From Myxococcota bacterium (GTDB lineage Bacteria > Myxococcota > Kuafuiibacteriia > Kuafuiibacteriales > Kuafuiibacteriaceae): a stretch of DNA of 49,549 nt. Within the stretch, counting starts at the first letter, position 1. Every line of letters starts with the position of its first letter. The notes under the pieces are model-generated. The model was not told the DNA's origin. It was given only the letters and a program-made list of their open reading frames with translations, and did no database searches. Position numbers and translations under genes: made by a program. Positions 26,109 through 34,744 of this stretch are shown here, piece after piece. Location of the stretch: assembly GCA_028289325.1 (NCBI GenBank), contig JANQQN010000505.1, positions 1 to 49,549 of the forward strand. The letters are read 5' to 3'.

Positions 26109-26840
26109 TCATTGCTTGGGAGGCTGCAGGCGCCACTCGAGCCACGGCTCGGCCATCGTCCGCCGCCCGACGTCATCATGGTGGCGAGCCTTGAGCCGAA
26201 AGAACACGGCGTACCGAATATCCGGACCGAAGTGCGGACCGACCGCGTGGCCGACGAGGTAGTGGACCAGAAAACCGTATCCGGCCCCGCCCACGATGGG
26301 TATCGGTTCGACCGGTGGGAGGGGCGGCATCCCTTGGAGCAAGGATGCCGGACCGTGCCGTCGAAAGTACTCGGCGTGGGCAAGGTGGCTGCCGGGCCAT
26401 ACCGTCAACGCACCGCCATCGGCCTCGACGTCGCTGAGGTACACGCCGGCTAGTGCACTGAAGGTGGCGATGGTGCCGCTCTGCACGCCGTTGTGGGGGG
26501 CCGCGATGCCGTCGAGGTGAGGCGAGGCGGACGGGGTACCGGGCGGCCGCGGGAACCGGAGCGCGATCTGGGCGTAGTCGACGGGCAACAGCGGTCCCAG
26601 CCAACGCTCAGCCTCGGCCTTCAGTCGCCCACCGAACAGACCGAGGATGTCCGGGTGTCGCCGCAGCGACGGGCAGTAAGAGGCGTTCTCGAACTCGGGG
26701 AGCCGGTCGGGATGCAGCCCGTTGACCCCGAGGTCTCGATGAATCGCGGAGCGAGCCCGCCGCACGAGGTCCGGGCCGACTGCGTCCGCCCACCCCGCGA
26801 ACCCGCGTTGGCGCATCGACGTATCGGCGTCGGTCATCAT
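26109..26840 (-). CDS. PhyH-type Fe(II)/2-oxoglutarate dioxygenase
   Basis: A 243-residue protein of the phytanoyl-CoA dioxygenase-like group. The iron ligands are probably His108 and Asp110 (SPHLDG) with a distal His in LVHYLVGHAVGPH (193 or 198), and an Arg in IRYAVFFRLK is a candidate 2-oxoglutarate partner. It would hydroxylate a small molecule or lipid. It is the last gene of an overlapping minus-strand set: its start (ATG 26840) overlaps the metallophosphoesterase stop as ATGA. The neighbours suggest an envelope lipid or glycan substrate; this is inference. Confidence 0.75.
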   Translation of the reverse strand: MMTDADTSMRQRGFAGWADAVGPDLVRRARSAIHRDLGVNGLHPDRLPEFENASYCPSLRRHPDILGLFGGRLKAEAERWLGPLLPVDYAQIALRFPRPPGTPSASPHLDGIAAPHNGVQSGTIATFSALAGVYLSDVEADGGALTVWPGSHLAHAEYFRRHGPASLLQGMPPLPPVEPIPIVGGAGYGFLVHYLVGHAVGPHFGPDIRYAVFFRLKARHHDDVGRRTMAEPWLEWRLQPPKQ

Positions 26841-28372
26841 GACCGAACCACGAGGTCCGCGCCCGGGGGGAGACCGGCCGTACCCTCGGACAGCATGCGC
26901 TGCTCGGACTGCGCGTCGGCTTCCCGGACGGTCTTCGCCGCTTTACAGAAGATCCTCAGCTGCGCCTGCTCTTGCCCGATGACGAGATGAGATAGCCGGC
27001 AAGTGCAGGGCTCGCTCGGGTCGACATGCCCCCGACCCTCGGCCGGCGGCAGCCACGAGCCGGTGTTGAAGTAGGTTCGTCCGTCGCCGAGGTGAACGAC
27101 CCGACGAGCGTGACTGTGTCCCATGACCACGATCGGGACGTCCATGATGCGGGCGATGGTGCGGGCCGCGAGCGCCTGCTTCGGACCCGGTAACAGGAAC
27201 CGCCGCGGCGCCAGCCTCCGATTGACCTGGTAAGCGATGAGCCCGGTCACGGCGATGAACAGCAGCTCCCACCACACGTTGGTCATCACCACCAAGACCG
27301 AAAGACACACCGCCAGCGTCCCGACCACGAGCAAAACCCGGTCCAGGAACAACAGTCGCGCGAGCTCGGACAAGTTTCGAGTCACCGGCGTGTAGTGGAG
27401 GCTGTCGATCTGGATGAGCTTGTCGGCCGGAACCCGAAAGCGCTCCGCCTCCTCGACCAGCTTCTTATGGTGTTCTTGCGCGTACTCCCCAGCCCGACCC
27501 CACGCAAACTGCGCCGCGTACCACAGCGCTCGCCCGACCGCCGATACCCCCATGCGAAGGACGTACAGACCTCCGGCCGGCCCGCGGGCCTTGAACCACG
27601 CCCAGTAGTCGCTCGCGGTCCAGACCTGGGCATGGTGGGGGTTGAAGTCGGTCAGCATGTTCACGAAGTAACGCATCGCGAACATGAACAGCGGGGTGTC
27701 GATCCGTTTGGGATTGGTGGGGCTGACGGGGTGTAGCTGCTTGTCGAACGAACAGTAGGCATCGTACTGGTGGCCGTGCTCGACGTAGAGTCGGCCTGGC
27801 TCGACGTAACACCACGGCGCAAACTGTATCCTCGTCTGATAGTCGTTGCGGACCTCGATGGCCTGGTCGACGTCGAAGCGCTCGCCCTCGAACGCGAGGT
27901 CCGCAAGTCGGCGGCGCAAGAAGGTCTGCACCTTTTCCCAGTAGAGCTCCGCGTCGTGGTTGCCCCGCAGCACGACGATTTCGCCCCCCTCCCGCACGAA
28001 TGCCGCGACCCGGCGAAAGAAGGCCTCGTGGTAGGCCATGGTCGCCTCCAGTTTGACCTGCGATCGCTCGGACTCGGAGCCGAGACCGAAAGACCGCTCT
28101 TCGTCGCTGACGTCGAACGAGAGCGTGAGGGGATCCTGGGCCTCGGGCCGGACCACGACCTCTACGAAGTCGATGAAGTCACCGGCGAAGACGATGCGCC
28201 AGTCGGACGCCCGACCTTCCGTGTAGAGGTCGAGGAGGTCGATGAACGCCTGGTCGAACTCCGGGTTCGGGCGGCGACTCTGAAAGCCGGTGATCTTGCG
28301 GCAGTCGCGCCCGAGGTGCATGTCCGAAACCACCAGCACCAGCCGCGGTTCGGTGGGCTTCGAATCAGTCAT
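26837..28372 (-). CDS. Membrane-associated metallophosphoesterase
   Basis: A 511-residue calcineurin-like phosphoesterase. All metal-binding motifs are visible: SDMHLG (Asp17, His19), GDFIDF (Asp65), GNHD (Asn138, His139), EHGHQYD (about 198-204) and, near the C-terminus, VMGHSHAR. Two hydrophobic segments lie between the last two motifs (LFLDRVLLVVGTLAVCLSVL and WWELLFIAVTGLIAYQV), so a membrane hairpin is inserted into the catalytic fold. A substrate cannot be named; UDP-2,3-diacylglucosamine hydrolase LpxH is a distant relative acting on envelope lipids. It overlaps the glycosyltransferase stop by eight bases and the PhyH start by four. Confidence 0.85.
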   Translation of the reverse strand: MTDSKPTEPRLVLVVSDMHLGRDCRKITGFQSRRPNPEFDQAFIDLLDLYTEGRASDWRIVFAGDFIDFVEVVVRPEAQDPLTLSFDVSDEERSFGLGSESERSQVKLEATMAYHEAFFRRVAAFVREGGEIVVLRGNHDAELYWEKVQTFLRRRLADLAFEGERFDVDQAIEVRNDYQTRIQFAPWCYVEPGRLYVEHGHQYDAYCSFDKQLHPVSPTNPKRIDTPLFMFAMRYFVNMLTDFNPHHAQVWTASDYWAWFKARGPAGGLYVLRMGVSAVGRALWYAAQFAWGRAGEYAQEHHKKLVEEAERFRVPADKLIQIDSLHYTPVTRNLSELARLLFLDRVLLVVGTLAVCLSVLVVMTNVWWELLFIAVTGLIAYQVNRRLAPRRFLLPGPKQALAARTIARIMDVPIVVMGHSHARRVVHLGDGRTYFNTGSWLPPAEGRGHVDPSEPCTCRLSHLVIGQEQAQLRIFCKAAKTVREADAQSEQRMLSEGTAGLPPGADLVVRS

Positions 28373-30467
28373 CTACGACACAAAGATAAAACTTCGTGTT
28401 CGACCGATCCAGGATTCGCAGCTTATTCCTCTTATCGGGGCTCAGGACGTTCTTCAGCGTATGAAAGCGCGACTGCTCGGTGATGATGAACTCGCGGCCG
28501 GGCTGATCGACCAGCCTCCGCATGCGCTGGTTGGCCCCCGTTCCTTTGATCTGGAGCACGGTGTTACGGCTGTAAAGCGTTTCCCCCCGCCAGTTCAACT
28601 GGTAGGCGTACACGGGTTCGCGGGCCTCGCGCTCCTCGTAATACGTCTTCCACAGGTGGTACTGCGACCAGTGCGGGGACAGCATGTTGAAGTGGTAGTG
28701 CGAGACCCACGTCCCAAAGAGAATCGCCGTCGCGATGAACGCCAACAACGCCGAGCCCTTCTGACGCAGGAAGTAGAACGCGACCATCGCCGTCACGGAG
28801 GCGGAAACCAAGATCTGCAGGAACAAACGCGGATTGATATCCCGCGGGTACTCGCGGTCGTACTTGTACGTGAACAGACTCACGAGATGCTGCGGATCGC
28901 TGATCAAGTCGCGAGCGGCGACCGCGAGCACCATCAGCACGAGCAACGGCGTGTAGCCCCGTAACCGCTCGGTGGGCGCGTCGGCCACCCACCGCAACCA
29001 GTACCCGACGAGAACGGCGAGGGCGGGCACGGCGGGCAGGATGTAATGGTGAAACGCCGTCCTCATGAAGCTGAACGCGACGTAGCTCCACATCGCCCAC
29101 AACAGAACGAACAGGACGGTACGACGGACTTCGGGTCGGGGGTCATCGGGGTCGTGGTTGGCCGCGAACCCCAGGCTCAACGGCACGACCGCCGACCACG
29201 GAAACATGCCGTAGGCGAGCTGCTCCAGGTAGTAACCCATCTCCGGGCGGTCGCCATGCACGCCGCGCCCGACCCGGTTGAAGTTGTCGTGCAGCCAAAA
29301 GCGGTCGACGAACGTCTTTCCTTCGTCATCACGCCCGGTAAACAGGCTGACCACGGTATACCAGGGGGCGGCGACGAGCAGGAACAACGCGCCGCCCCAC
29401 AACACCCGACTCCGCCGCAGCACGTCGACGTCGAGGGAGAACAGCACGTATAGCACCACCGCGGGCGGAACGATGAGCAGCACCGCGAGTCCCTTCGACA
29501 GCGCCGCGAGCCCCAAACAAACGTAAAAGCCGATCAGCGAGCAGTCCTGCTTGCTCAATCGCGTAACGCGCCACGCCCACAGCCCCAGCCCGACGAGCAG
29601 ATAGGCGAGCACGACCGCGGTCACCACGTTGACCCCCACCGAGCTTCGCTTCAGGACCCCGAGCGGATTGAAGGTCAGGGCCACGGAGATATCGCGGACG
29701 ATGATCGCGACCTGAGCCCCCACCGCCACCGCCACCGCGCCCAGCGCGAGGCCTTTCTCGGCCCTGGTCGCCGGGCGATCCGACCGGCGGTCGAACACGG
29801 CTTCGATGAAGAACGCGAGCCCGATGGTCATGAACCCGACGAACGGCATGTCGACCATCGCCTGCTTACCGATGAAGATGAACTGGGCGCTCGTGGTCAG
29901 CACGAGCGCGGACAGAACACCGGTCAACGGATCCCGAATATGTCGGCCGATCCGGTACACGGCCCACACCGCGCCGACCGCGATCAGCGCGAACGGAAGG
30001 CGAACCCCCCACACCGTCCAGGCGCCGAGCGGTTCGCCCATCGGCGCCCCCTCCGCCCCGAAGACCAGCATCCCCGCCGCCATCAGCCACATCGGCAAGG
30101 CCGGCTTCGACCAGAAGTACGCCTGCTCCCAGTGGGGATAAAGGTAATCGTCACGCACGATCATTTCGCGGGCGACCTCGCCATAATGGGTCTCCCAAGG
30201 ATCCCACAGGCCGAGCGAACCGAGGCGAGGTAACAGGATCAGCGCTGCCATCCCCACCGCGACCCAGGCGGCTCGACGGTCGCTGGCCACGCGGGCGCGA
30301 AGCCAACCCAGCCAGAACGCGGGTCCGGTCTCCGGCGGAAACCAAGACCGGACGGCGTGCACGGCATGTATGAGCCCGCCGAGCGGGGTCCTTCGCTCGA
30401 TGCGGGGCGCCGATGGGTCGGCCGGACCGACATCAGCGGGACTGGATTCTGTCGCGGCCTCCTTCAC
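28365..30467 (-). CDS. ArnT/PMT-like membrane glycosyltransferase
   Basis: A 700-residue polytopic protein of the GT-C (PMT_2/ArnT, GT39/GT83) superfamily, with around a dozen membrane helices in its first 560 residues. The catalytic acidic motif in the first periplasmic loop is seen as LWDPWETHYGEVA (Asp89, Glu92), and the second loop has GKQAMVDMPFVGFM. Such enzymes transfer a sugar from a polyprenyl-phosphate donor onto lipid A, protein or another envelope acceptor. The start is GTG 30467 with no clear Shine-Dalgarno. It heads a set with the phosphoesterase and the dioxygenase. Confidence 0.85.
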   Translation of the reverse strand: MKEAATESSPADVGPADPSAPRIERRTPLGGLIHAVHAVRSWFPPETGPAFWLGWLRARVASDRRAAWVAVGMAALILLPRLGSLGLWDPWETHYGEVAREMIVRDDYLYPHWEQAYFWSKPALPMWLMAAGMLVFGAEGAPMGEPLGAWTVWGVRLPFALIAVGAVWAVYRIGRHIRDPLTGVLSALVLTTSAQFIFIGKQAMVDMPFVGFMTIGLAFFIEAVFDRRSDRPATRAEKGLALGAVAVAVGAQVAIIVRDISVALTFNPLGVLKRSSVGVNVVTAVVLAYLLVGLGLWAWRVTRLSKQDCSLIGFYVCLGLAALSKGLAVLLIVPPAVVLYVLFSLDVDVLRRSRVLWGGALFLLVAAPWYTVVSLFTGRDDEGKTFVDRFWLHDNFNRVGRGVHGDRPEMGYYLEQLAYGMFPWSAVVPLSLGFAANHDPDDPRPEVRRTVLFVLLWAMWSYVAFSFMRTAFHHYILPAVPALAVLVGYWLRWVADAPTERLRGYTPLLVLMVLAVAARDLISDPQHLVSLFTYKYDREYPRDINPRLFLQILVSASVTAMVAFYFLRQKGSALLAFIATAILFGTWVSHYHFNMLSPHWSQYHLWKTYYEEREAREPVYAYQLNWRGETLYSRNTVLQIKGTGANQRMRRLVDQPGREFIITEQSRFHTLKNVLSPDKRNKLRILDRSNTKFYLCVVDD

Positions 30468-30638
30468 AGTCGCGCTCGGACGCTAGGTTTGTGCCCGTAG
30501 GCTGTCAATCTCAGTATCGTGAGCGGGTACGGCGATGGCTCGTTGGTCGACATCACCGACGACCCGGAGACGGCCATCGAGGTCACGCCCGCGTCATCGC
30601 GGCCGGTGAAGGCGATGGGTCGGGGCCGCCGCCAAAAA

Positions 30639-30675
30639 ATCGCTGCCACCGGCGCACTATCGAGGCGGCAGCGAT
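30639..30675 (-). terminator. Intrinsic terminator-like hairpin in divergent promoter region
   Basis: ATCGCTGCC and GGCAGCGAT form a perfect 9-bp stem with a 19-base loop, and on the minus strand the stem runs directly into TTTTTT. It lies in the 241-base gap between the divergent glycosyltransferase (from 30467) and molybdopterin enzyme (from 30709). No minus-strand gene ends here, so it could attenuate a glycosyltransferase transcript, end a small RNA, or block antisense transcription. Confidence 0.6.
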
Positions 30676-30708
30676 GCCCCCGCCGAGGGGTCAGGGTACA
30701 TTGCCGAC

Positions 30709-32841
30709 GTGCCCGAGCTCCACTACCGAACCTGTCATCTCTGCGAAGCCATGTGCGGGCTGGAGATCACCCTCGACGGCCATTCTATTGAGCGGATCGC
30801 TGGCGACCCTCACGACCCGTTCAGCCGAGGTCACATCTGTCCCAAAGCCCTCGCGTTGGCGGACCTCCACGAAGACCCGGACCGGTTGAAGAGCCCGGTG
30901 TTCAAGAAGGGCGAGCGCTGGATCTCGATGTCGTGGAACGCAGCGTTCGACCTCGTGGCGGAACGGGTAGTGGACCTGCAGGCCCGCCATGGCCGGGATG
31001 CGGTGGCCACGTACACGGGCAATCCAGCCGTTCACAACTACGGCTCGCTGCTGCACGGACAGCTGCTGCGTCACGCGCTGGGTACCCGAAACAACTTCTC
31101 GGCCACGTCTTTGGACCAGCTGCCCCACATGCTCGCGTCTTACCTGATGTTCGGTCATCAGCTTCGACTGCCCGTGCCGGACATCGACCGCACCCAGCTG
31201 TTGGTGATCGTGGGCGCAAATCCTGCCGTATCCAACGGAAGCCTGATGACCGCCGGCGACATCAAGGCCGACCTCAAGGGGATAAGAAGGAGAGGCGGGC
31301 GCGTCGTGGTGATCGACCCGAGACGCACGGAGACCGCCCGCATCGCCGACCGCCACATCTTCATCCGACCCGGCACCGACGCCGCGCTGCTGGCGGCGAT
31401 CGTCCGTCGAATCATGACCCATCACGGGGCCCGTTTCGGACGGCTGGCCTCGTTCGTCGACGGGGTGGAGACGCTGGCCGCGGCTATCGCCCCCTTTACC
31501 GCCGATGCCGTGAGCGCGGCAACCGGCATCGACGAGGCGACGATCCACACGATCGCCGACGACCTCGTCACCGCCGACTCGGCGGTGATCTACGGTCGCG
31601 TAGGCGTGTGCACGCAGCGATTCGGAGGGCTGTGCGCTTGGCTGCTCAACGTGGTCAACGCGGTCGCGGGCCGCCTCGACGAACCCGGCGGATCGATGTT
31701 CGCCACCCCCGCCGTCGACCTCGCCGGCCTGTCGCGTCACATCGGGCTCAAGGGCAGCTACGCCACTCGATTCAGTCGGGTCTACGGGTGGCCAGAGTTC
31801 TCGAACGAGCTACCGACACCCGCCCTCGCCGAGGAGATCCGCACCCCCGGCCAAGGACGCATTCGAGGTCTCATCACGTCGGCCGGAAACCCCGTTTTGT
31901 CGAGCCCAGGCGGCCATCGGCTCGCTGACGCGCTGGACGACCTCGACTTCATGGCGTCGATCGACATCTACGTCAACGAGACGACCAGCCACGCCGACGT
32001 GATCCTGCCTCCGACCTTCGGTCTCGAGCACGACCACTACGACGTGGTGTTTCACGCGCTCGCGGTCCGCAACTCCGCGAAGTACAGCCCCGCCGCTTGG
32101 CCTCGGTCGGCGGAGCAACGCCACGACTGGGAAATTTATACCGCACTTGCGCGGCGTATCGAGCGAGCGAGGCCCGCGACCGGCCTCGGCCGACTCCGCC
32201 GCTGGGCCATCGACCCGATCTTCGCTTTACTCGGGCGAGCCGAGCCCGCGCATATCATCGACCTCATGCTCCGAGGCGGCCCTCACCGCCTGAGCCTATC
32301 GCAGCTCAAGTCGTCCCCGCACGGCGTGGCCCTCGGCCCTCTGCAGTCGACGCTGCCTGGCGCCCTCGACACCCCCAGCCGGAGAATCGCGCTGGCCCCA
32401 ACCCCGTTCATCGAGGACCTCCCCCGGCTCGTCGATCGACTCAGCGAGCCTCGGCCGGGCCTCACGCTCATCGGACGCCGCGGCTTGCGGTCGAACAACT
32501 CCTGGATGCACAACGTCCCTCGTCTCGTGAAGGGCAAGTCATCCTGCACACTCCTCATGCATCCCCACGACGCGGTGCAGCGAGGCCTGACCGATGGCCA
32601 GGCGGTCAAGGTCGCCACGGAGTCCGGCGAAATCGTCGTGCCCGTCGAGCTCGACGAAAACCTGATGCCCGGCGTGGTCTGCCTGCCGCACGGCTGGGGC
32701 CACGACCGTCCCGGGGTGAAACTGCGGGTCGCGGCGGACCACGCCGGCGCCAGCAGCAATGACGTGATCCGTCCCGTGGTCGACCCAGTATCCGGAACGG
32801 CCTGTCTCAACGATGTGCCGGTTGACGTGTCCGCGGCGTAG
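30709..32841 (+). CDS. Molybdopterin-dependent oxidoreductase, 4Fe-4S containing
   Basis: A 710-residue enzyme of the DMSO-reductase superfamily (MopB). The N-terminal CxxCxxxC...C cluster motif (Cys9, Cys12, Cys16, Cys44) binds one 4Fe-4S. The three Mo-bis-MGD domains follow, and the C-terminal molydopterin dinucleotide-binding domain is visible (GLRSNNSWMHNVPRL, HPHDAVQRGLTDGQAVKVAT, CLPHGWGH). No Cys or Sec is evident at the usual Mo-ligand position (ATSLDQLPHM), as in several uncharacterised relatives. There is no TAT signal and no partner subunit, so it should be cytoplasmic. Substrate unknown. The start is GTG 30709 with a weak ribosome binding site; the O-methyltransferase follows after 15 bases. 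Confidence 0.9.
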   Translation: MPELHYRTCHLCEAMCGLEITLDGHSIERIAGDPHDPFSRGHICPKALALADLHEDPDRLKSPVFKKGERWISMSWNAAFDLVAERVVDLQARHGRDAVATYTGNPAVHNYGSLLHGQLLRHALGTRNNFSATSLDQLPHMLASYLMFGHQLRLPVPDIDRTQLLVIVGANPAVSNGSLMTAGDIKADLKGIRRRGGRVVVIDPRRTETARIADRHIFIRPGTDAALLAAIVRRIMTHHGARFGRLASFVDGVETLAAAIAPFTADAVSAATGIDEATIHTIADDLVTADSAVIYGRVGVCTQRFGGLCAWLLNVVNAVAGRLDEPGGSMFATPAVDLAGLSRHIGLKGSYATRFSRVYGWPEFSNELPTPALAEEIRTPGQGRIRGLITSAGNPVLSSPGGHRLADALDDLDFMASIDIYVNETTSHADVILPPTFGLEHDHYDVVFHALAVRNSAKYSPAAWPRSAEQRHDWEIYTALARRIERARPATGLGRLRRWAIDPIFALLGRAEPAHIIDLMLRGGPHRLSLSQLKSSPHGVALGPLQSTLPGALDTPSRRIALAPTPFIEDLPRLVDRLSEPRPGLTLIGRRGLRSNNSWMHNVPRLVKGKSSCTLLMHPHDAVQRGLTDGQAVKVATESGEIVVPVELDENLMPGVVCLPHGWGHDRPGVKLRVAADHAGASSNDVIRPVVDPVSGTACLNDVPVDVSAA

Positions 32842-32856
32842 ATCCACAACCGACCT

Positions 32857-33522
32857 ATGTCTGGTCGTTCGTGGGCGCTGACGCCCGCGGTTCATCGCTA
32901 TCTGCTCGAGAACTCACTCCGTGAGCCGGACGTCTTGCGTCGACTTCGGGAGATGACAGCCAAGATGCCCGAAGCCCGGATGCAGATATCGCCGGAGCAA
33001 GGCCAGTTCATGGCCCTTCTGGTCGAAATGCTGGGGGCTCGCCACACCATCGAAGTCGGGACCTTCACCGGTTACAGCGCCCTCGCCGTCGCGCTCGCCC
33101 TTCCCGACGACGGTCGAGTGACCGCGTGCGACGTCAACTCGGACTTCGTCGACGCAGGCCGGGCGTTCTGGGAGGAAGCGGGGGTCACGAGCAAGATCGA
33201 CGTCCGGATCGGCGACGCGGTGCAGACCTTGCGGTCGTTGCGAGAAGAGGGCGGCGACGAACAGTTCGACTTCGCATTCATCGACGCCGACAAAGGGAAC
33301 TACTCGACGTATTACGAGCACTGCTTGGCCCTGGTGCGAAAAGGCGGGGTCGTTGCGGTGGACAACGTCCTGTGGGGGGGCTCGGTCGCTGACCCCGACG
33401 ATACGAAGCCCAGCACCGAGGCCATCCGCGCCTTGAACCGCACCATCCATCGAGACGACCAGGTCTCGGTCAGTATGATCCCCATCGGCGACGGCCTGTA
33501 CCTGGCGAGAAAACGGGGCTAG
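32857..33522 (+). CDS. SAM-dependent O-methyltransferase, caffeoyl-CoA OMT type
   Basis: A 221-residue class I methyltransferase of the Methyltransf_3 (caffeoyl-CoA/catechol OMT) family. SAM-binding motif I is IEVGTFTGYSALAVALALP, motif II VTACDVNSDF, and FDFAFIDADKGNYSTYYEHCL carries the metal-binding Asp pair typical of the family; VRKGGVVAVDNVLWGGSV follows. It methylates a catechol-like hydroxyl in the presence of a divalent metal; the substrate is unknown. It starts 15 bases after the molybdopterin enzyme, so the two form an operon. Confidence 0.92.
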   Translation: MSGRSWALTPAVHRYLLENSLREPDVLRRLREMTAKMPEARMQISPEQGQFMALLVEMLGARHTIEVGTFTGYSALAVALALPDDGRVTACDVNSDFVDAGRAFWEEAGVTSKIDVRIGDAVQTLRSLREEGGDEQFDFAFIDADKGNYSTYYEHCLALVRKGGVVAVDNVLWGGSVADPDDTKPSTEAIRALNRTIHRDDQVSVSMIPIGDGLYLARKRG

Positions 33523-33529
33523 TAAGAAC

Positions 33530-33628
33530 ATGCAGTTCGCCGTCCCCGGCGCGCTGTACGGCCTGTGGATGCTGATCACCGCGGCGGGATTCGCGGCTTG
33601 GACCGCCCGCCACGTCGTTAAGCGGTGA
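33530..33628 (+). CDS. 32-residue single-pass membrane miniprotein
   Basis: An ORF of 33 codons from ATG 33530 to TGA 33626-33628 encodes one hydrophobic helix (FAVPGALYGLWMLITAAGFA, about residues 3-22), followed by AWTARHVVKR, a positively charged end that would sit in the cytoplasm. Nearly all third codon positions are G or C, as in real genes here. It begins eight bases after the O-methyltransferase stop and ends 13 bases before the stop of the convergent E1-alpha gene. No strong ribosome binding site is visible, so it may depend on translational coupling. Function unknown. Confidence 0.45.
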   Translation: MQFAVPGALYGLWMLITAAGFAAWTARHVVKR

Positions 33629-33641
33629 ACGCTCGGCGGCG

Positions 33642-34730
33642 TCAGCCGTCTTCCTGCTCCCGAATATGCCACGGCTTGGCGGCGTACACGTCGTCGAACA
33701 GGGTGTCGCGGTCGGGGGGTGGACGCGCCTCGGCGGCGGCCACCGCGCGCTGGATCTCGTCGTCGAGCGCCGCCGTGAGCGCGTCATCCTCCTTTGAGGA
33801 CCAAACGCCCTTGCCGATCAGCCACCGCCGCATGCGGGCGATCGGGTCGCGCTTCCTCCACTGCTCGACTTCTCGTTCATCGCGATAGACGCGAGGGTCG
33901 TCCGACGTCGAGTGCGCGCCGATCCGGTAGGTCAGCATTTCCAGGAAGGTGGGACCGCCACCCGCTCGGGCCCGCTGGGCCGCTTCGGATACCGCCGCGT
34001 ACACCGCGAGGGGATCGTTGCCGTCGACCTGGGCGTACGGCAGCCCGTACCCGATCGCCTTTTCCGCGATGGTGCGGGATGCGGTTTGCGCGCGGGTAGG
34101 GATGGAGATCGACCAGTGATTGTTCTGGCAGACGAGCAAACACGGCGCCTGATAGACCCCGGCAAAGTTGCACGCGGTATGGAAGTCGGCGCTCGACGTC
34201 GCTCCGTCCCCCATGAAGCCAAGCGTCACTTCGTCGGTCTTTCGGATCCGAGCCGCCCACGCCGCGCCTACGGCCTGAGTCAGCTGCGGTCCGATACAGC
34301 TCGACCACGACACCACGTTCACGGACCGGTCCGCGTGGTGGGACGGCATCTGCCGTCCCTTCAACACGTCGCCCTGGTGGCCGAACACCTGGCACAGATA
34401 CGTTTCGAGCGGGAACCCGCGGTAGAGCAGGCTGACCCCTTCCCGGAGCCCCGGGAAGATCAGGTCGGTGGGCCTGAGCGCGGCAGCGGTAGCCACCGGC
34501 GTCGCCTCCTGGCCCGTACACGAGCCGTAAAAGCCCACCCGGCCTTGGCGCTGGAGGATGACCATCCGCTCGTCGAGCCGTCGGATGAGGCGCATGAATC
34601 GATACATCCGGCGTTGAGTCTCGATCGTGAGGTCGTCGGGAACGGCGCCGACGACCTCACCGTCATACGACAAGACCTGGTACAGCTCGGGCTCGGCGAC
34701 CGTCGATCGAGGGTCTTTCGCGATGCGCAT
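33642..34730 (-). CDS. bkdA: Branched-chain 2-oxoacid dehydrogenase E1 alpha subunit
   Basis: A 362-residue thiamine-diphosphate-dependent E1 alpha. The TPP motif is GDGATS (174-179) ending at NN (203-204), and YRIGAHSTSDDP matches the phosphorylation-loop region of branched-chain rather than pyruvate enzymes. E1 decarboxylates the 2-oxoacid and acylates the E2 lipoyl group; it needs a beta subunit, which is not found next to it. ATG 34730 sits inside a perfect 24-base palindrome and lacks a clear Shine-Dalgarno; the E2 stop is 14 bases upstream, so coupling is likely. Lpd at 45570 and LipB at 44882 would complete and lipoylate the complex. Confidence 0.9.
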   Translation of the reverse strand: MRIAKDPRSTVAEPELYQVLSYDGEVVGAVPDDLTIETQRRMYRFMRLIRRLDERMVILQRQGRVGFYGSCTGQEATPVATAAALRPTDLIFPGLREGVSLLYRGFPLETYLCQVFGHQGDVLKGRQMPSHHADRSVNVVSWSSCIGPQLTQAVGAAWAARIRKTDEVTLGFMGDGATSSADFHTACNFAGVYQAPCLLVCQNNHWSISIPTRAQTASRTIAEKAIGYGLPYAQVDGNDPLAVYAAVSEAAQRARAGGGPTFLEMLTYRIGAHSTSDDPRVYRDEREVEQWRKRDPIARMRRWLIGKGVWSSKEDDALTAALDDEIQRAVAAAEARPPPDRDTLFDDVYAAKPWHIREQEDG

Positions 34731-34738
34731 CGCGAAAG
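34715..34738. promoter_or_regulatory. Perfect 24-base palindrome over the E1-alpha start codon
   Basis: CTTTCGCGATGC is followed directly by its reverse complement, GCATCGCGAAAG. The E1-alpha ATG (34730-34728) and its first two or three codons lie inside it. In mRNA it can fold into a hairpin that hides the start codon, and in DNA it is a symmetrical site. Confidence 0.6.
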
Positions 34739-34744
34739 GGCCTA

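Noticed and set aside
30519-30708. Small plus-strand ORF 30519-30791 before the molybdopterin gene
   Set aside because: It overlaps the real gene in another frame and covers the terminator-like hairpin; composition does not support coding.
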